From Agrypnia vestita (lineage: Eukaryota > Arthropoda > Insecta > Trichoptera > Phryganeidae), in assembly GCA_016648135.1 (NCBI GenBank), contig JADDOH010004211.1:124001-188000 (forward strand): 64,000 bases of DNA, read 5' to 3'. Below, one piece after another: positions 23,636 to 34,737 of the stretch. The translations under genes and the position numbers were made by a program. Each line of letters begins with the position of its first letter. The stretch's first letter is position 1. Under the pieces are notes generated by a model. The model saw only the letters and a program-made list of their open reading frames with translations. It did no database searches and was not told the DNA's origin.

Positions 23636-23962
23636 CAAACACAGAGTATAAAATTGTACAGATATGAACTAAATCCCTTCTTCAGACGAGGGGATTGGGT
23701 CACAGCGAAAGTATGTCCTCCCTCACGTATATTTAAGAGACACATACATTATTTATTCTTGCATAATTAAATTCCCAAGAAAACAAAATGTATTTTTTAC
23801 AAATGATATTGTTTTTGTTATTTTGTTTTAATTTCTTCCAAACGCGACTTATTTACTAAGACATTAAACTTTTAAAAAATTAATTATTTTGACCTTTTCA
23901 TAATTGTTTGAAGATTTACAAGTTCATAGAATTTTTTCAAACGTATTGCAACCAGCCGTGGA
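23636..23962 (+). repeat. Dispersed repeat family R, copy 1
   Basis: The order of landmarks is ACAGAGTATAAAATTGTA, an AGGGGATTGGGTCACAG box, TTATTCTTGCATAATTAAAT, a TTTGACCTTTTCATAATTG box and AACCAGCCGTGG. The same order recurs at 36378-36705 and 42793-43152 in the same orientation. There is no coding capacity and no terminal inverted repeat, and the class is unknown. A LINE 3' tail or a Helitron-like element would fit. Confidence 0.65.
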
Positions 23963-24054
23963 AATAGACTGAGTACCCAAAAAAATTACTTTAATTGTGA
24001 GGTATACAAAGGTACAAAGGAGGTGAGGCAAAGGCAGCAATATCAAAAAAAATT

Positions 24055-24242
24055 GAATGCAGTCATCGAGGATTACTAATAGAGAATGTACATTTACTAA
24101 AAACAATTTGTACAATTTAATAAATTTGAGTGTCTATAAGAAATAAAGCCTATTACTTTATAGAAAACACGATTTTGGAAGGGATAAAATAAAATCTATA
24201 ATTCAGTACATTCTAAATTAGTAATCCTCGGTGACTGCATTC
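24055..24242. mobile_element. 188-bp MITE with 37-bp terminal inverted repeats
   Basis: The left arm 24055-24091 begins GAATGCAGTCATCGAGGATT. The right arm 24206-24242 is its reverse complement with three or four differences. The arms may extend a few bases into flanking A-rich and T-rich runs. The interior is AT-rich and non-coding. The superfamily is not assigned. Confidence 0.7.
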
Positions 24243-24256
24243 TAAACATTTTTTTA

Positions 24257-24391
24257 ACTAGTAGATGTTTGTCCTTCGGAGAGGGACTTTTGATATCTGC
24301 AAAATTCACAAAATATATCACATGAATGAATGTCGTAATAACGAAATTAAGACGGACGGGCGGACGGTCGGACAGACAACGAGATTATTAC
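24257..24391 (+). repeat. ACTAG-start / GACAGACAAC-end dispersed repeat, short copy
   Basis: It starts ACTAGTAGATG and ends with an ACGGACGGGCGGACGG run, then GGACAGACAACGAGATTATTA. Both ends match the fuller copies at 25343-25634 and 38181-38445. It is non-coding. Confidence 0.5.
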
Positions 24392-25059
24392 AATTGGGAT
24401 AATTAACCAACCGATAAAATATATAAAAACCTCATATGTAGACCTTTATCACTCTGATCGTTTCCAAAACCGGTTGGTTAAATATATAAACTCAACTGGT
24501 TATAAAATAAAAAAAATATTTTCAATTTTCTTAAAATGAATAATCATAATGTATTTCCGATAAACATTAAATAAACACAAAATATAGTTTGTTAAATACA
24601 TAATCAAATTGTATGGCATTTTTATATATGAGAAAGATTAAAATTGAAATATTACATTCCATTTGTACGAATTTATGTGAAAGATTAATATTAAGATATT
24701 GATATATTGGGTCTCATTTTTATGACTTCCATGTAAGTAGGTTAGTCGTTTCAACTCAATGGCCGGTTTTGCATAATATTACGGTAATAGATGTCGCGAC
24801 GAAAATTACCAACGAGAAAGCTTCATTTGTTTTAATTGCACGACTGTAATTTTGTAAAACTGTAAGGAAACCCTTTTTGAAATGGTAATTATTCATTTTA
24901 ACAGGGTCTAGAGGAGACAACGGTACATTCTCTGAATTTTTGTTGTTATTTACGATAGAAGTTTCGTGGAATTAGTAGGTATCACTGGCTTGTTGCTAGG
25001 CGCGTGGGCAACTACAATGACTACATCGCGACTGACGTTCAATATCAATTTTAGGTTAG
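24392..25059. other. AT-rich DNA, no gene seen
   Basis: Nothing recognised. An imperfect CCAACCGAT...ACCGGTTGGTTA pair brackets about 24407-24480. Confidence 0.5.
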
Positions 25060-25276
25060 CCTTAATAATAGTACTTGTAATAGAACTTGAGGATGGCCCT
25101 GCTAACAGAACGTTCTAATAGTACTTGAGGATGGTCCTGTTAAAAGCCGCAACAACCGTAGAACTTGTATGAGAAGATGTATGAATGTGGCCGAAGAAAA
25201 AGTGGTGTGCCAGGATAGAAGAGTGTGGCGTTCAATCCTCTCTGCCTATCCCTGCGGAAAACGGCGTGATGGTTAG
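25060..25276 (+). pseudogene. LINE polyprotein C-terminal remnant
   Basis: The frame from the ATG at 25181 reads MNVAEEKVVCQDRRVWRS, then an ILSAYP stretch and a stop at 25274-25276. A Q/E-DRR-WRS box close to the stop is the usual C-terminal end of several non-LTR retrotransposon polyproteins. Just upstream, a unit containing ACTTGAGGATGG is duplicated (25087 and 25121 regions). Homologous ends are seen at 46945-47060, 41481-41619 (minus) and, more weakly, 29985-30045. Only the 3' end is present. Confidence 0.6.
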
Positions 25277-25342
25277 TTAGTTAATAATTGTAAATCGGTC
25301 AGTCAATAGTACGTATGAGTTTGAAATTGAAAAATGTTTCTT

Positions 25343-25634
25343 ACTAGCTGTAAACCGTCAAAAGTGACGGAAAATTGATTCGAGTCTTTGCTAAGCCATA
25401 GTATGTGTATATTTATAGTACCTTTTTGGCTGTACACGGAGTGGCGGCGGTAACAGTATGCGTAGAGCGGCCGGTTCGAGTTTTGCTGGCCCGGGGTTCA
25501 AGCCCCATCTGCGTCGGGTTAAGTTGTTTTTTAACCGTGAATTCAAATGAAATTACGGACGTCATATGAAGTTACGGACGGACAGACAGACAGACAGACG
25601 GACGGACGGACGGACAGACAACGAAATTATTATG
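25343..25634 (+). repeat. ACTAGCTG-start dispersed repeat with GGAC/GACA microsatellite tail
   Basis: It starts ACTAGCTGTAAACCGTCAAA and ends in a run of GGACAGACAGACA and GGACGGAC units followed by AACGAAATTATTAT. The start and end pairing matches 38181-38445. The middle holds a tRNA-like B box (CGGGGTTCAAGCCCC) near 25496, absent from the other copy, so a Pol III-type head or a nested insert is possible. Confidence 0.6.
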
Positions 25635-27776
25635 TTTGAGTCTTTCAAATAAACGTAATAGGTAAGTAACAGTCGACGGCATTGCTCAGTTGATAGCACT
25701 GTTGCTAATCGCGAAGTTAAACAGCACAAAAAAAATTGGCGCGTATACTTATGTACGTGCGTTAAGAGTTATACTTCTTTGACAAACATAAAATAAACAG
25801 CGCATCACTTCTTTCAGCACAACCGCCAAAGCAAAACGAAATGCAGGACTATTTGAATGTGATGAGCGCGAAATGAACCAGCCGCAAGAACTGACAACTA
25901 AAGAGATATCCGCAGATTACAGATCCCTGTTATGTTATGAGAGTGATATAATTAATGGCCGTCCGGATTACAGTGTCGTCAACGTTTTTAGTATACCGGC
26001 CATTGAATATTTATAAATAACTACAGTATTGTGTTAAAAATAGGCGTAACTATGTAAATAAACCTACACATTTTGAAAACTTCTAATAACTTTACCGAGA
26101 AAGGGTTTAATTCTACTGAAATGCTTCAGTAAACAGCACTGTTCATTTAATACTAATGCCGCCCATTGAATTATATTAGCTACTCAAAGGTTTGTTTAAA
26201 TGCCCAGTGCGTACCTTAATCTGCAGTACACTTTTGGTCGTTGTGTAGAGTTTTTAAATAGTACATCCTGTTTCTGAAATACCATGAATATATATAAATA
26301 AATCTTAACCTGTATCGTTGAAAACCGTGTAGGAAACATTCTTCCGACGAGCAATGCGGGTAGGCAGAGCAACCTGGGCTTTTAGACAATTTCAGTGACC
26401 CACACACCAATCTGTAGTACAAAATAGTTGCATTACCCAGTCCCATTGTGGATTGAAGAGTTAAGCGAAAGAACTCGCGACGGCGAGGAGCTCGGATCGT
26501 ACAAGTCAGGGATAAGGAACCGTTTTAAGCTTACGTGCCAAGAAATCTAAAATTCTATATCTGTTTTCTTTGTCTATACTGTGCTATACTTATGAGTAAT
26601 CTACGTGTCTACTCATATGTGTACAATTTTTTGTTACACTGCATTTTACATTACAATAAAACAAAATGTACTTTTTGTTTTAACATATTTTGTTTAAATG
26701 TACTTACATATAAGTAATAATTGTAACCTTTGCCTGTCTCAACACATAGCTCTCTAGTGAGACAGGCGTAGTATAATTTAACTCAAATAAATGTAAAAGT
26801 AAAGAAATGAAATAAAAAAAAATTAAAAAATTTAAAATTATGTTTAGATATGCAATCATTAAAAAATGTATAAACGGTTTATACTCAAATAACGTGACAA
26901 TAGGTATAAGGTACACGTTCAGATAATAAAATAAAACAGGTATATTTTTAATTCCATATTTTAATTCCATAACTACTGGCCTGGTTTATAATTTGCAAAA
27001 CAAAATACCACTACCTTCATTTGAATAAATTTAGTTTTTTTAATTTATAATAAAATGTTATTCTTCTATGTATATGGTAATATTAAAATAAACCAGTTCA
27101 AATAGCATTTAAATCTGTTTTTAAAATAAAATGATTTTCCTTTAAGAATCGTGCCAGTTAAATTCTCTGCGTGCTACAGATTCACTATCACTGGTATAGG
27201 CAATAAACATATAGGTTAACAGTGCAATCGGTCATAGAAATAGCGGTCGGTGCAATCGTGTGAATGGGACACTTTTGACATATTGGTGACGTCAGAAAAA
27301 AAAAAACATTTTATATATAAAGAAGAAAATACAACGTATGTCACAATTTAGAAGTGTTTTTCCTTTCGCCACCTAACTACTCTACTCGTAAGTTCTCGGA
27401 ATAAAAAAATACCGGTTCCCTCTAGCGACAGTAGGCGTGTGACATTAAGCTAATGATATTTAAATGTACCGAAAGCTCAGTACATTAATTTATGTAAATT
27501 GTTGAAGTTTCCATGAACCAGCAGGTAACAAAGGGCTGGTAGTCACTTTGGGACCACAGTGGGCGACGTGCTGTCGCAGTACAATTCCATTAATTTTGGG
27601 AAGATTATTATTTACCTTTTCCCCCTGATGTTTCTAGAGTTACAATGTACATATCTGTCTCCTAGTAAAACAAAATAAAATAAATTATAAACATGTAGGT
27701 ATGTCAAAATGAGAGCTGTCAAATTTATCGTTGCATATGCATCACGGTACATATGTAAGTCCTAGTTCTTTGAATA
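25635..27776. other. No gene seen
   Basis: AT-rich, with a moderate-GC patch at 26330-26520. No exon or recognised transposon. Confidence 0.5.
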
Positions 27777-28165
27777 TATACAGGATGTAATAGAGCTAGT
27801 CCACAATACTATTACAATTACAATTGGATTTTTACTTTAATTACGAGTCGAAAATGTTTAAGCAATAATAATTTTCGAGATATGGACATCGGTGTTTGCA
27901 CTTTGTTTTCAATACTTCTGACTCATTTTCTGTGAAACGTTGGACTCTCATTTAAAGTAATTTGTATCGAATATGGAAAACTCATTCGCTTCAATACATG
28001 TCAAATTGTATGATAAAATTTGACTCCGAATATTAGAGCATTAAAGTGAATAAATATGTAATATTCCAAATAATTTATTTTAATTACCTTTTAGAGAAGG
28101 TAAAACAGAAATATTGAAAAAAAATGCAAATTTTGATGTCGCCTATCTCCCTGAGGGTTGGTTAA
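27777..28165 (+). repeat. Long-arm foldback family, copy 2 (degenerate)
   Basis: It begins TATACAGGATG. It contains CGAGTCGAAAATGTTTAAGC, CAATACTTCTGACTCATTTT and TGAAACGTTGGACTCTCA in the order seen in the left arm at 59596-59840. The right arm is shorter (AAAAAAAATGCAAATTTTGA, then GTCGCCTATCTCC). No coding. Confidence 0.6.
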
Positions 28166-28429
28166 ATAAAAAAGATGTAAATTTTTCTTCACAAGTGTGA
28201 TATGCAAGGAAGAGGAAAGGTTTCATTTCTTTATTATTATATGTAGCAACAAGATTTTATTATTTTAATAAATTGCGGTAGGTACACAATTAAATTATAA
28301 TCATGTTGGAATACCATCACTTTATTGCATGCAGCGGTAATAGTGCATTTCACGCAAAAAATCTTGAAAAATGTGTAAAAAGTAAAAAGCTGTAACAGTG
28401 ATTGACACGAGAGATGAAAATTTTTTTAT
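28166..28429. other. AT-rich DNA, nothing seen
   Basis: No feature recognised. Confidence 0.5.
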
Positions 28430-28700
28430 ATCACCTGTCCGAGTGCTGTTATAACATATTACCCCACCGGACTGTGGCGTGATGGGGGCAATTACAAGAA
28501 ACCGCAGGGTCGCGGCCCGGATGGGAACTGGGCCGAGACCGAAATCAGAGGAGTCGCGAACCCCTCGAGGGGCGGCGGCCCACTGCACCACTGCACTACC
28601 GCTACCTTAATTGAGAAGTTCTGGCGGACCCGGATCGCAGCATCCTCGAGGTAATAACCGAAATTACCCGCGAACCGTAAAAACAACACAGATTAATTCA
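28430..28700. other. GC-rich island, unassigned
   Basis: This is one of the most GC-rich patches of the window. A plus-strand frame from about 28493 reads KKPQGRGPDGNWAE and stays open to a stop next to GAG|GTAATA at about 28650. A minus-strand ORF (28591-28322) is also open. No protein family was recognised, and the upstream side lacks a good pyrimidine tract. It may be an exon of an unknown gene, a conserved element or part of a transposon. Confidence 0.25.
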
Positions 28701-29984
28701 TAATGGCGGGCGTATCGGGTTGTACAAGCCAAAACAAAACAAAATTGACGAAAATGCGACGCGTTCATATCAAATATTCGGGCGGTCTTGCCCGAATGCA
28801 CCATTGAATGAAAAACGATACGCTTTGGGACACGTAAAATGGTAGAGTTCATCAGGATTACATGGTTACTACCCAAAAATGTGACGCAAGGACTTAGGCT
28901 CTTAATGTAAAAGCCGTAAAACAACAATAGGCTGCATAATCACTAGAATTTTGTCATACATTCTACTGATAATATAGCCTAAAATGCGGCAGGCTACATT
29001 ATGATGCCAGAAAGTAAAGCAATCTTCTTTAGAAGCAAGTTTTTGTAAAAGTGTGGGAGATTATTAGCGCCCTTGAAAAGTATTAATTCTTCAAGCTTTA
29101 AGTTAAGTGAAAGATTAAAAATATTTTATAATATGAAATTATCTTAGTGTGTAAAAGTGTGTATGCATCTGGTAGTTGATTATACAATTTTATCATTAAA
29201 TAATATTAGCCATGCATATATTCACTTTCATATAATATTTCTGAAATGTGACAGACGTCTACATTCCCTCTTAAATTTCTTAAACTTAAAATTTCTCGGT
29301 TTTTTACATTCTCTGGTAGATTATTAGGCATTTGTGATTCAATATTTGTGTATATATTTTATTTCTATTTAGAACTCTTATTTCGCTTGCATCTCTCGTA
29401 TTATGTCCATGAATATCTATCAGTGTTATATATTTTTTTATTATTTATTATTTTAAATTTTATTTTGTCATTTTATCAATTAAAATTGTATACATGAAAA
29501 TCGATGTGTTTAGCTTTGGTCCTCGTTCGTTGAGCCAATCAATAACTTATCAATTTTAGAGTATCTATTTCTTATTAGAGTGATTTCTTATCGCTATCTT
29601 GTTGAATTCGTTTAGATTTATGTCGTCGAATTTATAGTTGTGCCCAGATATTTTCAATGTATGGAGTGTCCGCCCCTGCTGCCTGTGTAGGTAGCTCAAT
29701 CTTATTCGGAAGGAGTCAAATTATTTACAGATGCTTGACAGTCTGAAACCTTTTCAGGTGATAGCCGACGAGGTGATATCCTCGGGAGAGAAAATAAGAG
29801 GGATCACTCAACTGTCGAAACTCGAGATACACGTATATACATAGGTATACATAAGGCGGGAGTGGTTGAGAGTGCCAACAAAAGATCTCAAATGAATAAA
29901 TTGATCGCTTGAGTTCTCGTGTTGATCAGAAGAAGTGTTATACACCAGCCTAAACAACTGACGAGGGTGTGTAAAAAGCGAAAA
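28701..29984. other. AT-rich DNA, no gene seen
   Basis: Nothing beyond chance ORFs. Confidence 0.5.
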
Positions 29985-30045
29985 ACATGTTTCAGGATAG
30001 GAATGTGTGGCAAAGGTAAGCACAATCCTTTCTGCGTATCCTTAA
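29985..30045 (+). pseudogene. Diverged LINE C-terminal remnant
   Basis: The CAGGATAGGAATGTGTGGC then AATCCTTTCTGCGTATCC pattern aligns with the C-terminal coding end at 25205-25255. An insertion of a few bases breaks the frame. Confidence 0.35.
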
Positions 30046-31784
30046 ATTTTTTAAATGTCATGAGGAATAAACCTGCCCATCTTTCCATTTCAGTTTTCGA
30101 CCATGCAGAAACGGGATTAGACTGGATTTTGTCGAATATTTTAAATTATTGAGCCATTAATACAAATTAATGATAAAATTAAGTTAGCATATTTTAAAGT
30201 CTACCTCTACCATTCATGTCTCCTATACTGCTCCACTAAGCTAAAAGGTAGTAAATCAATACTTTTTGAAAAATGTTTTTTTTGTGGTTTTGGATACTTG
30301 AGGTTATGTTTTACCTTTCTAATAAGCTTGTTTTACGTATTTCCATCAAAATTGACTGAGCAAAAAAAAATTCATTTGTATACTAGAAATTGCTCCATTC
30401 ACATTTCCTAGATTTACTCAGTAATTTATTTAATGGAGATACTGCTTATTAGTTTAGTGTGGCAGTATAAGGTAGGGGTAGGCTTTAACCTACTGTCATC
30501 TGCCAAATGGGGTTGATGGTCATAAATCAAAGGATCATGTTCGTGAAGGTGAGCAAAAAATAGTGGATATAAAGATAGATTACATCGATTACATGATTAC
30601 ATACAAAATGAATGTCACATGATTAAATTAGCGCATCGGACATGCACCATTATACTGATCTGTAAAGATCTGCCTTTGAAAATGCGTTACTCACACGTAA
30701 TACAACCATACAAGAATTTCCTTTCCTCTTATTATTTATTGCGTTTATAATTATTTTGGAATTAAAAAGTTTTAAATAAAAAACTTCACTGTAAACTAAA
30801 TTGGAAGATGATCTTGCTAGAAGCCTAAGCACAAAATACAAAGATTGTGTGTCAACACAACATCGCTTTATCGGCGCTTTATCCTCTTTGCCTGTTTAGA
30901 GTGCGAATGGCATTATAAACGGAATGTTAGTTAACCAACATTTCAATAAGAGTACCTTACACATGTACAAAGGAGTGTAATATGTATTTTGCGCTTCTTA
31001 CAAAACAATATGTTAACCAAACAATACCTAAAACAAACAAAAAATAAACGTAATTATTTTTGACAGCTTATTTCAAGATCGACGAAATCACTTGATCACG
31101 ACTCGGACAAATTCGGCACAGATTTAAATTTCACGCTAGGTCTTGATTTACCCCACCAAAACCGGCACATTTTTGTAAAAACAGACATCAAAAGATTCAA
31201 GAAATTACGATCAAATAGGTAGGTCAGATGCAAGACAAAACCGCCAGGCAAGTTCCGCGGAGAATTTGCATAAAATTGGATTTATTACAAAATGCACGGT
31301 GCTACAAAAGCGAAACGAAGGAAACATGGGGAATGGGGATACATGATTTACAATGTCTGGTCTTCAATTATTCAGAAAACTGAAGTTGTAGGCTTAGTCC
31401 CAAGACCAGGTCAAGCCCTACCCTCCTATACTGTGGTACCTTAGAAACGAAATCCTTAGATCCCGGCCCAGTTTAGTGTGTATGAATTTCGGAATTAGTA
31501 CGTAATTTCAGGAATAGTAATTTCTGTTAATAACGGTATGACAAACGGTAAATATCGGTTACATATTGATAGAATCATTAGCATCAGCGTCAACCTTGTT
31601 GCGTTTCATAATGATCTTCATAAGGATAATTTCGAAAAATAAATATTGTTATAACTCTACCCGAGTATCGACAGAATCAGTAGCTCTCATCGACATTACA
31701 TAAACTCAAATAGAGTTATAAGTTCTTCAATAAATGCAAATTCACTTTGTGGTAACATTTTATATTAATAAAAATTAAAACAAT
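30046..31784. other. AT-rich DNA, no gene seen
   Basis: No exon or recognised element. Moderate-GC patches at 31080-31330 and 31380-31470 look unique. Confidence 0.45.
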
Positions 31785-31817
31785 TCCCTTTGTTTGAACC
31801 ACTAATTTTATTTTAAA

Positions 31818-31860
31818 ACACCCAACATGTTTCGGGACCAACGGTCCCTTCTTCAGGAGG
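31818..31860 (-). ncRNA. Hammerhead-ribozyme-like motif (copy B)
   Basis: On the minus strand this has CTGAAGA (31856-31850), one extra A, a six-pair stem GGGACC/GGTCCC with a GTT loop, and GAAAC (31833-31829). A two-base AT loop then closes to GTT, and GGG can pair weakly with the CTC before the core. It satisfies the core boxes apart from the extra A. Self-cleavage is untested. Confidence 0.45.
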
Positions 31861-31944
31861 ATACAAGGTGCACTAGAGACTAATTACAAGTATAGGAATA
31901 AATTGCATTACAAGTATAGAGAATGAATAGCAGTGATGTAAAAT

Positions 31945-32110
31945 TAGAAAAATTAGAAATTAGAAAACGCATTAATAGTAATTTAAACATAATAAATAAT
32001 CAAACTCTCTTTACTAACAGTCACCTTTTAAATATATTCTCTTATTATTTTTTTATGTATACCTTTGATTGTCCTATGCTTTTGTTTCTTGCTTAACTTT
32101 CATATTTGTC
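31945..32110 (+). pseudogene. PLE polyprotein C-terminal remnant
   Basis: The frame reads LEKLEIRKRINSNLNIINNQ, then TLFTNSHLLNIF, ending at a TAA after about 50 codons. The same peptide order (LEILEIRKSVN, then a shorter match ending NLF) occurs at 57430-57541 upstream of another hammerhead-like motif. A short L-E-x-L-E-I-x-K box at the C-terminal end, just after the GIY-YIG endonuclease domain, is a feature of Penelope-like proteins. That, plus the flanking motif, is the reason for the call. The rest of the protein is missing. Confidence 0.5.
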
Positions 32111-32238
32111 TTTGATTGTCTATGTTTTTGTTTCCTTATTGATGAGTAATCTATGCCTGAACGTTTTCTTTGTTTGTTTTGTTTCTATGACTTTCCAATT
32201 TATTCTCTATACTTGTAATTAGTCTCTAGTATACCTTG

Positions 32239-32464
32239 TATCTTCCCGAAGAAGGGACCGTTGGTCCCGAAACGTTGAGTGTTTTAAAATAAAATTAGTG
32301 GTTTAAACAAAGTGAATTGTTTTAAGAGTTATAAGTGTTTATTTTTCAACATATCTTCCCGAAGAAGGGACCGTTGGTCCCGAAACGTTGAGTGTTTTAA
32401 AATAAAATTAGTGGTTTAAACAAAGTGAATTGTTTTAAGAGTTATAAGTGTTTATTTTTCAACA
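32239..32464 (+). repeat. 113-bp perfect tandem duplication of the PLE end
   Basis: The units at 32239-32351 and 32352-32464 are identical base for base as read. Each starts TATCTTCCCGAAGAAGGGAC, contains the hammerhead-like motif and the AGTGGTTTAAACAAAGTG tail, and ends TTATTTTTCAACA. Perfect identity against a roughly 10-20 percent diverged inverted partner implies a recent duplication, or an assembly artefact. Confidence 0.9.
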
Positions 32465-32465
32465 T

Positions 32466-34552
32466 TATCCTAAAATCCTGAAGAGAAAATGAATAAAACG
32501 GTATGTTACCTAAAGCGTCGTATTGCATAGGTACCTACCAATCAGGAACCAGCAAATAATATAGGGTAGATAACAGGAAACACTTCGAATAAGATATTCG
32601 CTTGTACAAAAAGAGTAGGTACATTGATATAATTTTTCTTTACTCTGATCGAATAATAAGAAATATTATTTAGGTAGGTACGGAAACAAACGGTGTGCGG
32701 TTATGCCGCCCCAGGCGTCTGGCTGTTTGGCCCTTCACTGTTGGTATCAGGGAGGAAAGAATATTTGAAAAGGAGCATTCGCGCTCATAAATGTTTCTCG
32801 CAAGGCCATATTTCCCGCCCTGAAAACGCTCGAAAACATAACCTACAAAAATTTCGCGGGGATAACTCACGGAACTGTGTGCAATGAATAAAACAACAAG
32901 AGAGGGGAGCACATGTATCCGCCGGAGAAGCTTATTTGCTGTGGACACAGCCGCGTGTATAAATAAGTAAACACACCTATCCAAACGTTGCATACTTAAC
33001 ACAATAAGATATCGCACTAAAAAGGCCACTTATTTAATGTTTTTTTTAAATATATGCAAGGTATTCTTTTATACTTCACACCTATCCAAACGTTGCATAC
33101 ATAATAATGATATTCTTTTATACTTTAAATTCGTGATTCGTCTTTATGTTAGTCATCTCGTCATCTCGCTCTCTGTCCTGCGTCTTCCGTCATACGCCCG
33201 CCGATGCGACAAACATAACCTCTAATCCAGTTTATGAGGTCAGCGGCCCTTTTCACAGCTCGCCCCCATTCCGAAATCAAAATAGAGCGACGCGGGAACG
33301 CCGCGAGACACAGACTAATAAAACGTACGAACAAAACATACCCAACTAACTAAAACGTACAACAATTCATTCCTGGTGCGTTATAATTTTGATAATATAC
33401 AAAAAATCTTTTTGATAAGGTGCCGGGATTCGAGAGACGCAGGCGCGAGCTCAGCGGGAGCGAAAGGCTTGCACACCACTCATTGGCGACAACTTTAACC
33501 AATTTGTTGAAATGTTTCGAAATTCGAATTGCCGATATGAAATAACGCTTCCGCTTGAGCAGAATTTTATTCTGTAAATATTATAAATAACCGTTGACGA
33601 AAATAATTTTAAGAATCGTGCGCAAAAAACCTTCAAATTATACGTGTTATTTAACTTTTTTCGTTTTAAGTTTTTCAACGACTTTTTTGCACTAGACGCT
33701 GTTTGTCTCTCAATTCAATTCAAGTACATATTAAAGCTACAGCATAATTAATATTCATTATCTCATTGTTACATGTATTTTTTATGTACGAAAAAAATAT
33801 TTAAAAGTAGACGAATATTTCATAATGCATACATTACTTGAAAATGGTCATATTACCATGAATTGACCTTTTATTTCATACAAAATTACTTTGAAGGGGA
33901 AGTATCGCATATCAAAATATCACATATCAAAAATGAAAACGTAATTGATACTCCGATTGCTGAAATCATAGAGTAAAGATGAACTTGACAGAAAGCTGAC
34001 TCAAAGAGCTCCTTGATCCCATAACTATACTGGAGTATTCTAAAAATATCTAAGTTCATGCTCATGTATTGAATAGAATATTAACATTGGGAAGTAACAG
34101 AATAAGTCAAATTTCTCTTCTCACTCAAGCTTTTTTGATATAGTATATATTTTTCTCTCTTTTTACGTGCTTTTATTTAACTCTCTTTTTCTGTTTGGTG
34201 TTTGTTTGTGTGTCACCAACTTCCCGACTAGCTAGAGCTCTGAAACTTTCAACATTTACCTAAAGTGGATGACTATACATTATTAAAACCTTTTCGACAT
34301 AATTTGGTTATTACTTCGATTAAAATGAAAAATTTCCCATTATTATTGAACATTAAAAGCCTACGTAGTTTCGAGACTTATCAATATTAGTGATAAAATT
34401 AATTAATTAATTATTATAAAAAAATGTTGCGATTTCAAATTTATTAATTATAGCCGCAGATTCAACTTCGCCAATAGGCGTCGGTACAAAATTAAATATT
34501 TTTATTTAATAAGGCAACTAAGAAGGATGTTTTAATGAATTGCATTCTTTAT
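32466..34552. other. No gene seen; local duplication near 33.0 kb
   Basis: The patch 32690-32960 is moderately GC-rich and has a 119-codon minus ORF with no recognisable domain. The sequence ACACCTATCCAAACGTTGCA occurs at about 32974 and again at about 33079. ATTCTTTTATACTT also occurs twice nearby, marking a roughly 100-bp local duplication. A further patch at 33170-33350 is unassigned. Confidence 0.4.
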
Positions 34553-34737
34553 AATTATTTTTTATTTTATTTATTTAAGCTTCAACAGGCCAAGACGCCC
34601 AATTACAGAAGCGAAACACAACACAAAACACCCAGGCTTCAGTAAATCACATGGATTAATTGTGATCTCACCGGGAATCGAACCCGGAACCCTCGGTGTG
34701 ATAGGCCAGTGTCATACCCACTGGGCTACGAGGGCCG
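34553..34737 (-). mobile_element. tRNA-derived SINE, full length
   Basis: Read on the minus strand, it begins with a tRNA-like head containing the A box TAGCCCAGTGGG and the B box GGTTCGATTCCCGG, starting near 34737. A body with GCCTGGGTGTTTTG and CTTCTGTAATTGGGCG follows, and the 3' end is AAATAAATAAA. This is the standard Pol III SINE layout. The body recurs, without head, at 45098-45200. It encodes nothing and would depend on LINE reverse transcriptase. Confidence 0.8.

Larger units (their letters stand above)
31785..32465 (+). mobile_element. Penelope-like element remnant with inverted and tandem terminal repeats (copy B/C)
   Basis: The left part (31785-31925) is the reverse complement of the right end (about 32185-32330) over about 140 bases. 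Between them lies a short coding remnant (31945-32110). The right end is then duplicated in tandem (32239-32464). Inverted and tandem terminal repeats around a truncated body are characteristic of Penelope-like retroelements. All three terminal copies hold a hammerhead-like motif with the stem GGGACC/GGTCCC and the box GAAAC. The left-arm copy keeps CTGAAGA and a GTT that could close stem III. The two right copies read CCGAAGA and have lost two bases after GAAAC, so they look inactivated. No reverse-transcriptase domain remains. Confidence 0.65.

Noticed and set aside
31785..32465. CRISPR-like or satellite array, suggested by the repeated 113-bp unit
   Set aside because: There are only two tandem units, with no spacers and clear retroelement context.
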